From NCBI GenBank assembly GCA_016212965.1, contig JACRDA010000402.1:1-52676 (forward strand): a DNA stretch of 52,676 nucleotides, written 5' to 3'. The DNA comes from Myxococcales bacterium (lineage in GTDB: Bacteria > Myxococcota_A > Polyangia > Polyangiales > Polyangiaceae). The first letter of the stretch is position 1; every line of letters begins with the position of its first letter. A program made the translations under genes and the position numbers. The notes beneath the pieces are model-generated. The model did no database searches and was not told the origin of the DNA. It worked only from the letters and a program-made list of their open reading frames with translations. Of the stretch, positions 15,206-22,478 are shown one piece after another.

Positions 15206-16779
15206 TAGCCCCGCCGCCGCCGGCGCCGTGCGGCCGCCACCGCGAGCCCGCCCATGGCGAGTGCCGCGGCGACGCCGTCGGTGCGCGTGCCTGGCGTGCC
15301 TGCCTGTCGGCACGCGCAGCCGCTCGTCTCCTCGGGCGCGGGCTCGGCCGGTGCGGCCGGTCCACCACCCGCCCCACCCGCGCCCCCCGCGCCGAGCGCG
15401 TCGCGGCAGGCCGCGACCTCCGCCACCGTGCCGATGCACAGGGCGGGCTTCTTGGAGCTGCCGCTCGTCAGCGGGTTGACGACGACGACGACGACGCGGG
15501 CGGCGCCCGCCGTGCTCACGGTCTCGGTGCCCGCGCCGGGATCGACGATGCGCGTGACCGAGGTGACGTCCGTGACGCCTTCCACGTCGACGAGGAGCGC
15601 GAGCCCGTCCGCCGCCGAGGGATCGGTCGCGGGGGCCACGAGCGCGGCCGTCATCTCGGTGCGCCCGTCGGGCGCGAGCGCGTAGTACTGCGACGAGGCG
15701 TGGAACACGCGCAGGGCGTCGTCCTGGAAGGGTGCCGCGACGATGGACATGCGCACGCGCGGGTAGCCGGCGCCGCGCAGGTAGGCCACGGCCGGGTCGG
15801 CGAAGCCGCCCGTGTACAGGTTCCACGTCGCGAACTCGACGAAGGCGTCCGCGAACGACACGCCGGCCTCGGCCGTCAGCATCGCGGGCAGCTCGTCCAT
15901 CCACACGGGATCGGCCACGCCGAAGGCGCCGTTGACCGCGCGCTCCCACAGGGCGCGCACCATGCCCGCCCCGTAGCGCTCCTCGAGGAACTCGAAGTAG
16001 AGGCCCGTGCCGTAGCTGAAGGCGTCCACGGGCCCCGGCAGCGGCGTGTCGAGCGGCTGATCCGGGTTGTCGAGATAGCCCGACACGAGCCACTCGAAAT
16101 CGTCGAGCGTGGGGTCGAAGGCCTCCGTCGCCCACACGGCGGTCCCCTCGGCGAGCACGCTGCCCTGGCCGACGTCGTAGGCGGCCTGGACGGCGTGGAA
16201 GAACTCGTGGCTGCCGAGGATGCGGTTGGCGACCGCGGTCGACGGGTAGCCGTAGCCCGCGAAGTCGTTCTCCTCGATCATGTAGCCGTTGCACTGCTCG
16301 GCGTTCTGCGGACCGCACGCGTCGTGCTGGAAGTTGCCGTCGCCGACGCCGGCGAAGTCGACGAGGTAGACGTCGAAGCGACCGTCGCCGCCGTTGTCGC
16401 TCACGGCGGCGTCCGACAGCGGCGCGACGAAGCCGAGGTCGCCGGCGTAGCTGGCGAGCACCTCGACGTAGACGCTCGCCACGTCCTCGACGAAGTCGGG
16501 CACGCCGCTCGTGTCGGCGTCGGTGTCGGGGACCGCGTTCGGGCCGAGGCGCGTGAAGTGGACGAGGAAGTTGCCGTCGCTCGAGCCGAAGGTCTCGACC
16601 ACGTCGCCCGGGTCGAAGCGGAACTGCAGGTTGTTGCCGGGCGTGTCGGGCCGCACCTCGGGCGCGAGCGCGTCGGGTGCGATGGCGCCGGCGTCGGGGT
16701 CGGGCGCGCAGGCCGCGAGCGCCGCGCCGAGCGCGAGGCCGACGGCGGTGCGCGCCCGACGCGCTCCGAGCCGGCTCAC
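15205..16779 (-). CDS. MXAN_6640-type putative metalloprotease with MYXO-CTERM-like tail
   Basis: A 524-residue exported protein. The start GTG 16779 overlaps the upstream stop codon (GTGA), implying translational coupling. A signal peptide with AALAACAP could make it a lipoprotein, although the C-terminal tail suggests surface sorting. The catalytic region contains DTDADTSGVPDFVEDVASVY, GGDGRFDVYLVDFAG, the zinc motif HEFFH (H191, E192, H195) and a downstream LAEGTAVWATEAFDP that could supply the third ligand and stabilise the site. After a beta-rich domain comes a Gly/Ala-rich linker, SGCACRQ, a short hydrophobic helix and RRRRRRG. The family is predicted, not proven, to be proteolytic. Confidence 0.82.
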   Translation of the reverse strand: MSRLGARRARTAVGLALGAALAACAPDPDAGAIAPDALAPEVRPDTPGNNLQFRFDPGDVVETFGSSDGNFLVHFTRLGPNAVPDTDADTSGVPDFVEDVASVYVEVLASYAGDLGFVAPLSDAAVSDNGGDGRFDVYLVDFAGVGDGNFQHDACGPQNAEQCNGYMIEENDFAGYGYPSTAVANRILGSHEFFHAVQAAYDVGQGSVLAEGTAVWATEAFDPTLDDFEWLVSGYLDNPDQPLDTPLPGPVDAFSYGTGLYFEFLEERYGAGMVRALWERAVNGAFGVADPVWMDELPAMLTAEAGVSFADAFVEFATWNLYTGGFADPAVAYLRGAGYPRVRMSIVAAPFQDDALRVFHASSQYYALAPDGRTEMTAALVAPATDPSAADGLALLVDVEGVTDVTSVTRIVDPGAGTETVSTAGAARVVVVVVNPLTSGSSKKPALCIGTVAEVAACRDALGAGGAGGAGGGPAAPAEPAPEETSGCACRQAGTPGTRTDGVAAALAMGGLAVAAARRRRRRG

Positions 16780-17579
16780 GGCAGGAACGCCCAGCGGAGG
16801 CGGATGTTCGCCGAGCCCGTGCCGCTCATGGGCACGGCGTCCGTGTCCTGGCAGAGCTGCTGCGAGGCCTCGTTGTAGTAGTGCGTGACGGTGAGCTTCA
16901 CGTGCGTCCCGTCGGCGCGCTCGACCACGAACACGTTGCCCGTCATCTTCACGCAGCCCGGGTAGGTCCAGAAGCTCGACAGCGCGGTCGCGGGCGAGCC
17001 CGGCATGCCCGTCCCGTCGGCGATGAGCGTGCAGTCGGGCTCGGCGGTGAAGTAGTCGTCCTCGTGGTAGACGAGGTTGTCGGGCACGCTCGTCACGCTC
17101 TCGTAGGCGGGCGTGCCGGCGAGGCGCGCCGCGCTCACGCACGAGGGCCCCGAGTTGCCGCTGTTGACCCGGACCACGTAGCGCCGGAACGCGATGTCCC
17201 AGTCCATCGAGGCGAGCGCGGCCTCGTCGGAGAGGTCGACCTTCACGAGCCCGGTCGGGGTGAAGCGCGCGTAGACGTAGGAGTCGGGCGGGCTCGCGTT
17301 GAAGCCGCCGGCCGTGGCATCGACGAGCGAGGCGAACCCGTCGCCTTCCACCGTGTCCGTGATGAGCCCCGGCGCCGCCAGCGGCTGGAGGTTCATCTGG
17401 AGGATCACCTGGTCCTCGCACGCGACGGCCGTCGGCGTCGTGCACACGGGCTGGGGGCCGACCCCGCCGGTGCCGCCCCCGCCGCCGGGGGTCGTCTCCT
17501 CGTCCTTCGCGCACGCGCCGCCGAGCACCGCCGCCGCGCACAGGGCCAGGATGACGCCGGCGCGGCGGGCGCGCGGCAT
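16776..17579 (-). CDS. HmuY-like lipoprotein
   Basis: A lipoprotein of about 267 residues: MPRARRAGVILAL leader, lipobox GGAC, then a Gly/Thr linker. The mature domain carries the HmuY signature WDIAFRRYVVRVNSG followed by a Gly/Ser loop, then beta-strand segments and a final FVVERADGTHVKLTVTHYYN block. HmuY of Porphyromonas gingivalis is a haem-binding lipoprotein that takes haem from host haemoproteins; related proteins in environmental bacteria may bind other ligands, and no haem ligand pair is evident here. ATG 17579 is preferred; ATG 17612 is also in frame. It is the first gene of a two-gene operon with the downstream metalloprotease. Confidence 0.78.
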   Translation of the reverse strand: MPRARRAGVILALCAAAVLGGACAKDEETTPGGGGGTGGVGPQPVCTTPTAVACEDQVILQMNLQPLAAPGLITDTVEGDGFASLVDATAGGFNASPPDSYVYARFTPTGLVKVDLSDEAALASMDWDIAFRRYVVRVNSGNSGPSCVSAARLAGTPAYESVTSVPDNLVYHEDDYFTAEPDCTLIADGTGMPGSPATALSSFWTYPGCVKMTGNVFVVERADGTHVKLTVTHYYNEASQQLCQDTDAVPMSGTGSANIRLRWAFLP

Positions 17580-17752
17580 GGCCGAAGGGACCGCCAAGCT
17601 CGAGATCTGCATGCGCCGATGTTAGCGCAAGCCGAAGCCTGCTGGGGCTTCCGCCTCGCTCCCGAGTCTGCTAGTCGTGGCGCCGCTCACGGCGGGTGTC
17701 CTGCCGTGGCCGCGCCATTCTCCGACGCCTCGGAGGCTCGCGAGCGCAGACC

Positions 17753-18526
17753 ATGCCCGAGCACACGACGTTCTTCCACTACCTGCTGAGCAGCTTCCCC
17801 GACGCGTTCAAGGAGAACGCGAAGAACTTCGGCACGACGTTCCTCGGTGGCAGCCCCCTCGCGTACCGCGACTTCGAGCCGGTGTTCGCCGCGGCGTTCA
17901 TCATGCTGCTCATCGTCTACCTCGCGGCCGAGATGCGCAGCACCTTCCGCGATCTCAAGTCGTCGGCCGTGCCCGAGGACAAGCTCACGCTGCGCACCTT
18001 CTTCGAGGTGTTCTTCGAGTACTTCTACGACCTCGCCAAGAGCGTGATGGGGCCGAAGAGCGCCAAGCGCTACTTCCCGCTCATCGGCGGCAGCGCCATC
18101 TTCATCTTCGTGTCCAACTCGGTCGGCCTCATCCCGGGCTTCTCGCCGCCGACCTCGAGCTGGAACATCACGATCGCCTGCGCGCTGCTCGTGTTCCTGT
18201 CGTTCAACTACTACGGCATCAAGGAGAACGGCTGGGGCTACGTGAAGCACCTGGCGGGGCCGGTGCCGGCCCTGGCGCCCCTCATCCTGCCCATCGAGGT
18301 GATCTCGCTGCTCGTGCGGCCGCTCACCCTCTCCATCCGTCTCATGCTCAACCTGACGGTCGACCATCTGCTCGTGTCGATCCTGATGGGCATGTACGCG
18401 TTGTTCCTGCCCATCCCGGTGTTCTTCCTGGGCCTCATCGTGATCGCCGTGCAGACGCTCGTGTTCTGCCTGCTCACGAGCATCTACATCGGCCTCGCGA
18501 CCGAGCACGCCGAGGAGCACCACTGA
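17753..18526 (+). CDS. atpB: F0F1 ATP synthase subunit a
   Basis: A 257-residue integral membrane protein forming the ion half-channels of the F0 motor. Hydrophobic helices begin at about residue 42 (FAAAFIMLLIVYLAA). The conserved IFVSNSVGLIPGFSPPTSS region is present, and the essential Arg is R196 in LTLSIRLMLNL, followed by the last helices. ATG 17753 is the family-like start (MPEHTTFFHYLL). It is followed 161 bp later by atpE on the same strand. No b, delta or F1 subunit gene is nearby, so the a and c genes form a separate unit, an arrangement known from several delta-type lineages. Confidence 0.93.
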   Translation: MPEHTTFFHYLLSSFPDAFKENAKNFGTTFLGGSPLAYRDFEPVFAAAFIMLLIVYLAAEMRSTFRDLKSSAVPEDKLTLRTFFEVFFEYFYDLAKSVMGPKSAKRYFPLIGGSAIFIFVSNSVGLIPGFSPPTSSWNITIACALLVFLSFNYYGIKENGWGYVKHLAGPVPALAPLILPIEVISLLVRPLTLSIRLMLNLTVDHLLVSILMGMYALFLPIPVFFLGLIVIAVQTLVFCLLTSIYIGLATEHAEEHH

Positions 18527-18540
18527 CGTCGACTTGACGC

Positions 18541-18589
18541 CCGACAATTGTCGGTGCGTTGGCCCCGGCCGCCCTGTTCTTCGCAGGGC
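18541..18589. promoter_or_regulatory. Palindrome and hairpin in the atpB-atpE spacer
   Basis: A perfect 14-bp palindrome, CCGACAATTGTCGG, lies at 18541-18554, 14 nt after the atpB stop. A second hairpin, GCCCTG (18571-18576) with CAGGGC (18584-18589), follows. They could be a protein site, a partial terminator or an mRNA processing element that sets the high c:a ratio. The atpE ribosome site AAAGGAG lies further on. Confidence 0.4.
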
Positions 18590-18687
18590 ATGCGAAGGCC
18601 CCTAGTCAAACCCGCAAAGTCGGACTAAAGGAGCCAGCACCTTTGCCCTTCGAGGCGAGGCCGAGGGCTCGAAAGGAGCAGTAGCTG

Positions 18688-19056
18688 ATGTCTTTCACGA
18701 GGAAGCTGTGGTTGTACGCGTCGGCGTTCATCGCCGCGCTCTGCGCACCCGCCATGGCGTTCGCCGCCGACGCCGACGCGCCGGCCAACAAGTTCGACAC
18801 CGGCGGGTGGGTCGCGCTCGGCGCGGCCATCGCGATCGGCCTGGCTGCCTTCGGCGGCACGACGGCCCAGGGCAAGGCGACTGCCGCCGCGCTCGAGGGC
18901 ATCGCTCGTCAGCCGAGCGCCGCGCCGCGCATCCAGACGCCGCTCATCCTCGGCCTCGCGCTCATCGAGTCGCTGGTGCTGTTCGCGTTCGTCATCGCGT
19001 TCCTGCTCCAGATGAAGCTCGGCGGCGTGACCGGCAACCTGTTCCAGGCGCAGTAG
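18688..19056 (+). CDS. atpE: F0F1 ATP synthase subunit c
   Basis: A 122-residue c subunit, longer than the usual 75-85 because of an N-terminal signal-like extension (basic MSFTRKLW, hydrophobic core, AMAFAAD) that is probably cleaved. Helix 1 holds [12 protein letters not shown] and the loop has GIARQPSA. Helix 2 holds the ion-binding carboxylate E94 in [14 protein letters not shown]. Gln61 (TTAQGKA) aligns with the Gln of sodium-type c rings when counted back from ARQP, and E94 is followed by Ser, but other sodium-site residues differ. An AAAGGAG Shine-Dalgarno precedes ATG 18688. A strong terminator follows at 19087. Confidence 0.93.
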   Translation: MSFTRKLWLYASAFIAALCAPAMAFAADADAPANKFDTGGWVALGAAIAIGLAAFGGTTAQGKATAAALEGIARQPSAAPRIQTPLILGLALIESLVLFAFVIAFLLQMKLGGVTGNLFQAQ

Positions 19057-19086
19057 TCGCCGGCCCTCCTCGGAGGGTCGACCAGC

Positions 19087-19130
19087 GCCTGCTCGCCGCG
19101 CTCTCCGAGCGTGGGCGAGCAGGCGTTTTG
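19087..19130 (+). terminator. Rho-independent terminator of atpE
   Basis: GCCTGCTCGCC (19087-19097) pairs perfectly with GGCGAGCAGGC (19114-19124), an 11-bp stem with a 16-nt loop, followed by GTTTTG. It is 30 nt after the atpE stop and is the clearest intrinsic terminator in the window. Confidence 0.8.
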
Positions 19131-19168
19131 TCGTTCCATCGCCGGGCAAGCGCTCGGGCTCGCGCGCG

Positions 19169-19813
19169 TCAGCGCCCCGCTGGAACCTCGGCCGCGAAGG
19201 CGGTGAGCAGGGCCGTCACCGCCACGGTCGCGTCGCGGACGGCGCGGGCGCGCGGCACCTTGCCGTCGATCCAGCCGTCGAGCGCGGCGCGCCCGGCGGC
19301 GACGATCACCCACATGTAGATCGCGGCGCGCTGCTCGGTCGTGCCGGCGAGCGCGGCGAGTCGCGCCCGCCACGGCGCGAGCAGTCCCTCGAGGTGCGCC
19401 CGCCCCGTCTGCACCACCTCGGGCTCGGCGGCGCGCGCGTCGAGCAAGCGCCAGGGACCCGCGCCCCGCGCCTCGATGGCGTCGCAGCTCGCCTCGATGA
19501 ACGCCGTGGTGATCGACTCGATCGTGCCCGGCAGCGACCGCACCAGCGCCTCGTGGAAGTTGCCGCTGAGCACGGCCACGAAGTCCTCGAGCACCGCGCG
19601 CACGAGGTCGAGCCGCGCCGGGAACTGCCGGGAGACGAGCGGGCGCGAGACGCCGGCGCGTGCGGCGACCTCCGCGATCGACAGCGCCTCGACGCCGCCC
19701 GCGGTGAGGATCGCGCCCGCCTCGCCGAGCAGCTGCCGCCGGCGCGCGTCGGCGGGGACGCGACCTGCGTCGGGAGCCTTGCGAGTCGGGCGGCGGCGAC
19801 TGGCGTGCAGCAT
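19169..19813 (-). CDS. TetR/AcrR family transcriptional regulator
   Basis: A 214-residue repressor-type regulator. An Arg-rich N-terminal arm is followed by a TetR helix-turn-helix at about residues 25-70: ILTAGGVEALSIAEVAARAG, then VSRPLVSRQFPARLDLVRAVL. The C-terminal ligand/dimer domain is all-helical, with a Trp- and Ala-rich core (MWVIVAAGRAALDGWIDG). Its ligand is unknown. The gene diverges from the hydroxylase gene at 19958. The 144-bp spacer holds an inverted repeat and a direct repeat built on GTAAC, a plausible operator for autoregulation and for control of the hydroxylase. ATG 19813 is chosen because longer forms run into that spacer. Confidence 0.88.
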   Translation of the reverse strand: MLHASRRRPTRKAPDAGRVPADARRRQLLGEAGAILTAGGVEALSIAEVAARAGVSRPLVSRQFPARLDLVRAVLEDFVAVLSGNFHEALVRSLPGTIESITTAFIEASCDAIEARGAGPWRLLDARAAEPEVVQTGRAHLEGLLAPWRARLAALAGTTEQRAAIYMWVIVAAGRAALDGWIDGKVPRARAVRDATVAVTALLTAFAAEVPAGR

Positions 19814-19898
19814 GCGCCGCGCACTATACGCGCGCCGCCGGCCCGCGGAGCGCGCGACGTGCCGCGGAGCGCCCGTGTTGCAGGATGTCACGATGGAT

Positions 19899-19937
19899 GT
19901 TACTCATCGTAACGAAAGTCGGAACGCTTGTAACGAA
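19899..19937. promoter_or_regulatory. Candidate TetR operator: GTTAC-N5-GTAAC plus repeated GTAACGAA
   Basis: GTTAC (19899-19903) and GTAAC (19909-19913) form an inverted repeat with a 5-nt spacer. GTAACGAA occurs at 19909-19916 and again at 19930-19937, 21 bp apart, or two helical turns. The patch is AT-richer than its surroundings and lies 21-59 bp before the hydroxylase start. Confidence 0.5.
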
Positions 19938-19957
19938 TAGCGGAACAGGGGGTCACG

Positions 19958-20833
19958 ATGAGCTCATCGCAATCGCTGCTCGAGCCCGTCTCGGACGCGC
20001 ATGCCGTCGCCGTGCTCGAAGCGCGCTCGGCGCCACGCCGTCGCCGTGCCGACTGGGCGAGCTGGGTCGATCGCGCCGTGCTCTTCGGTCTCACGGCCGC
20101 CGGTCTGCTCTCGGCCGACGGGCCCGCGCCCTACTACGCGGCCCTGGGGCTCGCCTTCGCCGGTCTCGCGGGCGGCGTGCTCGGCGGCGCGGCGCTCGTC
20201 ACCTTCCTCGGCGAGCGGAGCGAGCGCCGGCTGCAGGGCCCGCGCCGCGGCTCGGCGCGGCGCTCGGAAGGGGCACGCGACACGGCGATCGCGATGTGGG
20301 TGGCGGCGACCCTGCTCGCCTGGCCGCTCGCCAGGGTGCTCGTCGGCAAGCCCATCGGTCTCGTCTGGACCCTGCCGGACGCGTGGACCGCGCTCAGGCT
20401 GAGCGCGCTGACGGTGGCGTCGCTGTTCGTGCTCGACGCGTGGCTCTACTGGAAGCACCGGCTCTTGCACACGCGCTGGCTCTTCCCGCTGCACCGCGCG
20501 CACCACGCCTACCGCGACCCCAACGGCTTCACGAGCTTCGCGGTCGGCCCGGTCGAGGCGCTCGCCACCTTCTGGCCGATCGTGCTGCTCGCGGTGCCCG
20601 AGGCCACCCACTGGGCGCCGCTCTACTTCCCGCTCGTCGTCGCCTTCATCGCGCTCAACCTGTACCTGCACTGCGGCGTCTCCGTCCGGGCGCTCGAGGC
20701 CATCCTGCCGAAGCTCTTGCTCAACACCTCCGTCTTCCACAACCGGCACCATGCCAACGCGGCCGCGAGCTTCTCCGAGGCCTTCACGGTGTGGGATCGC
20801 ATCTGCCGCACGCGCGAGCAGGATCGGCGCTGA
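19958..20833 (+). CDS. Sterol desaturase/fatty acid hydroxylase family membrane protein
   Basis: A 291-residue integral membrane di-iron enzyme. Several hydrophobic segments flank the histidine clusters: KHRLLHTRWLFPLHRAHHAY (HxxxH and HxxHH type), then LYLHCGV, then FHNRHHA near the C-terminus. These boxes coordinate the two irons in enzymes that hydroxylate or desaturate lipids such as sterols, carotenoids, alkanes and fatty acids. The substrate cannot be inferred. A GGGGGT precedes ATG 19958, and the start lies just after the candidate TetR operator. No redox partner gene is adjacent. Confidence 0.87.
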   Translation: MSSSQSLLEPVSDAHAVAVLEARSAPRRRRADWASWVDRAVLFGLTAAGLLSADGPAPYYAALGLAFAGLAGGVLGGAALVTFLGERSERRLQGPRRGSARRSEGARDTAIAMWVAATLLAWPLARVLVGKPIGLVWTLPDAWTALRLSALTVASLFVLDAWLYWKHRLLHTRWLFPLHRAHHAYRDPNGFTSFAVGPVEALATFWPIVLLAVPEATHWAPLYFPLVVAFIALNLYLHCGVSVRALEAILPKLLLNTSVFHNRHHANAAASFSEAFTVWDRICRTREQDRR

Positions 20834-20888
20834 GCGCGGCCGCGTAGACGGGCGGCCCGCGGGGGCTGCGCGGGGCCGAGTCGCCCGC

Positions 20889-22478
20889 CTAGAACCCGTA
20901 GCCGAAGCTCCCGCCGAGCGTGGCGCCGCCGCTCGCGAAGTTGCGCGCCTGGTAGCCGACCCGCGCCGCGGCCTGGATGCCGAGGCCGAAGTCGACCCCG
21001 ACCTCCGCGAGCAGGCGCACGCCGTACGAGTCGGCGCTCGGCATGTTCGACACCTCGATGATGGGCGAGATGCGCACGGCCTCGTCGGGCCGCACGTCGA
21101 GCTGGCTGAAGAAGCGCAGGCCGAAGTGCTGCACGCCCTCGAAGCCGAGCGCGAGCTTCGTGCCGCGGAGGTCGCCGATGTGCAGCGTGCCGCCGCCTCC
21201 GACCGAGAACCCGAGCTCGGCCACGTTGAGCAGGAAGCTCGAGTCCGTGTGGAACAGATCGGCGATGCGGAAGCGCACGTACGACAGGGCGTAGTTGAGG
21301 CCGACGTCGAAGCGCTCGTCCTCGCTCTGCTCGGGCAAGAGCTCGCGCACCGGCACCGGCGCCTTGCCGCGCACGACGCCGAGCCGCACGCCGAACTCGC
21401 TCACCACGTAGAAGGGCCGGTACGTGTAGCCGCCCTCCACCCGGTAGTACTGATCCTGCACGGTCTCGACCCGCGGCAGCCCGTCGGGACCGGGCGTCGT
21501 CGCTTCGCTCTTGCCGAAGCTCACCCAGTCGAAGCTGCCGATGAACAGGCTGCGCCGGTCGTCGAACCCAGCGGCGAAGGTGCGCCCGATGAGATCGAGG
21601 CTCGCCTCGAGCACCTGCACCGCCTTCGGGGCATCGCGCGATCCGAAGACCGGGTAGCGGCGCCCGTCGAGCTCCTCGACCTCGATGCAGTAGGCGATGT
21701 CGGGCGCGGCCACCTCGTCGCCCGGGATGACCGTCTCGAAGGGGCCCGGGCTCGCGCGGTGGAGCTCGACCTGCCGCAGCTCCGGGTGGACCGGCGTGCG
21801 GAAGACGACCCAGGCCTTGGCGATCCGGTCCGGCCGCGCGAGATCGACGCGCAGGACCACAGGCTCGCCCGCCGGGACCGCGGAGAGCGGCGCGTGATGC
21901 GCGGTCGGTTCGCCGACCGGTGTCGGTGGCGCGCGCCGGGGCTCGGCCTGTCCTGCTGCCGGGTCGCCCGTGCGATCGGGTGGCTCCTCACCCGGGGCCG
22001 CCGCGGACCCGTCGGGTGCGCGGGGCGGGCTCTTCTCCGGCGCGTCCACGACGCGCACGGTCTCGAGCGACTCGCGGCTCGCGTAGAGGGCGCGGCGCTG
22101 GCGACCGACCTCCTGGATCTCGAGCGTGTACTCGACCACGGACGAGCCCGTGTCCTCGGGGGGCACCGTCGCCTGGTAGCGCCCCTCGGAGCGGGCCGTG
22201 AGCAGCACCTGGCGCAGGGCGGGCCGCTCCGGGGTGCGGTAGACGAGCCAGGTGCGCTCGATCGTCTCGTCGTTCGCGAACGAGACCTCGATGACGAGCG
22301 GCTCGCCGCGCACGATCTCGCCGGGCGGCGTGTGGCGCACGCCGAGCCGCGTCTGGAGGGTGTCGCCGGGGGGCGCCGGTTGCGCCGCGGCCGAGCGCTC
22401 GTGGCCGACCGAGGCGCCGAGCGCCGCAAAAAGCCCCACGCCGAACGCGAGGCGCTTCAGCTTGCGGGTGGTCACCAT
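20889..22478 (-). CDS. Probable outer-membrane beta-barrel protein with periplasmic domains (second of a pair)
   Basis: A 529-residue exported protein. Signal peptide MVTTRKLKRLAFGVGLFAAL ends near SAAAQ. Two related Ig-like or carbohydrate-binding-like units follow: TWLVYRTPERPALRQVLLTA and AWVVFRTPVHPELRQVELHR, separated by a Pro/Ala-rich linker. The C-terminal 250 residues alternate hydrophobic and polar residues with many aromatics and end in GSFGYGF, as in beta-barrels whose last strand ends in Phe. Its ATG overlaps the upstream gene's stop by 7 bp, so the two are translationally coupled. The function is unknown; the layout suggests a cell-envelope complex. Confidence 0.72.
   Translation of the reverse strand: MVTTRKLKRLAFGVGLFAALGASVGHERSAAAQPAPPGDTLQTRLGVRHTPPGEIVRGEPLVIEVSFANDETIERTWLVYRTPERPALRQVLLTARSEGRYQATVPPEDTGSSVVEYTLEIQEVGRQRRALYASRESLETVRVVDAPEKSPPRAPDGSAAAPGEEPPDRTGDPAAGQAEPRRAPPTPVGEPTAHHAPLSAVPAGEPVVLRVDLARPDRIAKAWVVFRTPVHPELRQVELHRASPGPFETVIPGDEVAAPDIAYCIEVEELDGRRYPVFGSRDAPKAVQVLEASLDLIGRTFAAGFDDRRSLFIGSFDWVSFGKSEATTPGPDGLPRVETVQDQYYRVEGGYTYRPFYVVSEFGVRLGVVRGKAPVPVRELLPEQSEDERFDVGLNYALSYVRFRIADLFHTDSSFLLNVAELGFSVGGGGTLHIGDLRGTKLALGFEGVQHFGLRFFSQLDVRPDEAVRISPIIEVSNMPSADSYGVRLLAEVGVDFGLGIQAAARVGYQARNFASGGATLGGSFGYGF

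Noticed and set aside
15205..17541. A single 778-residue protein covering the metalloprotease and the space upstream.
   Set aside because: The N-terminal 250 codons are antisense-like text in the wrong frame over the HmuY-like gene; the GTG at 16779 with its signal peptide is the natural start.
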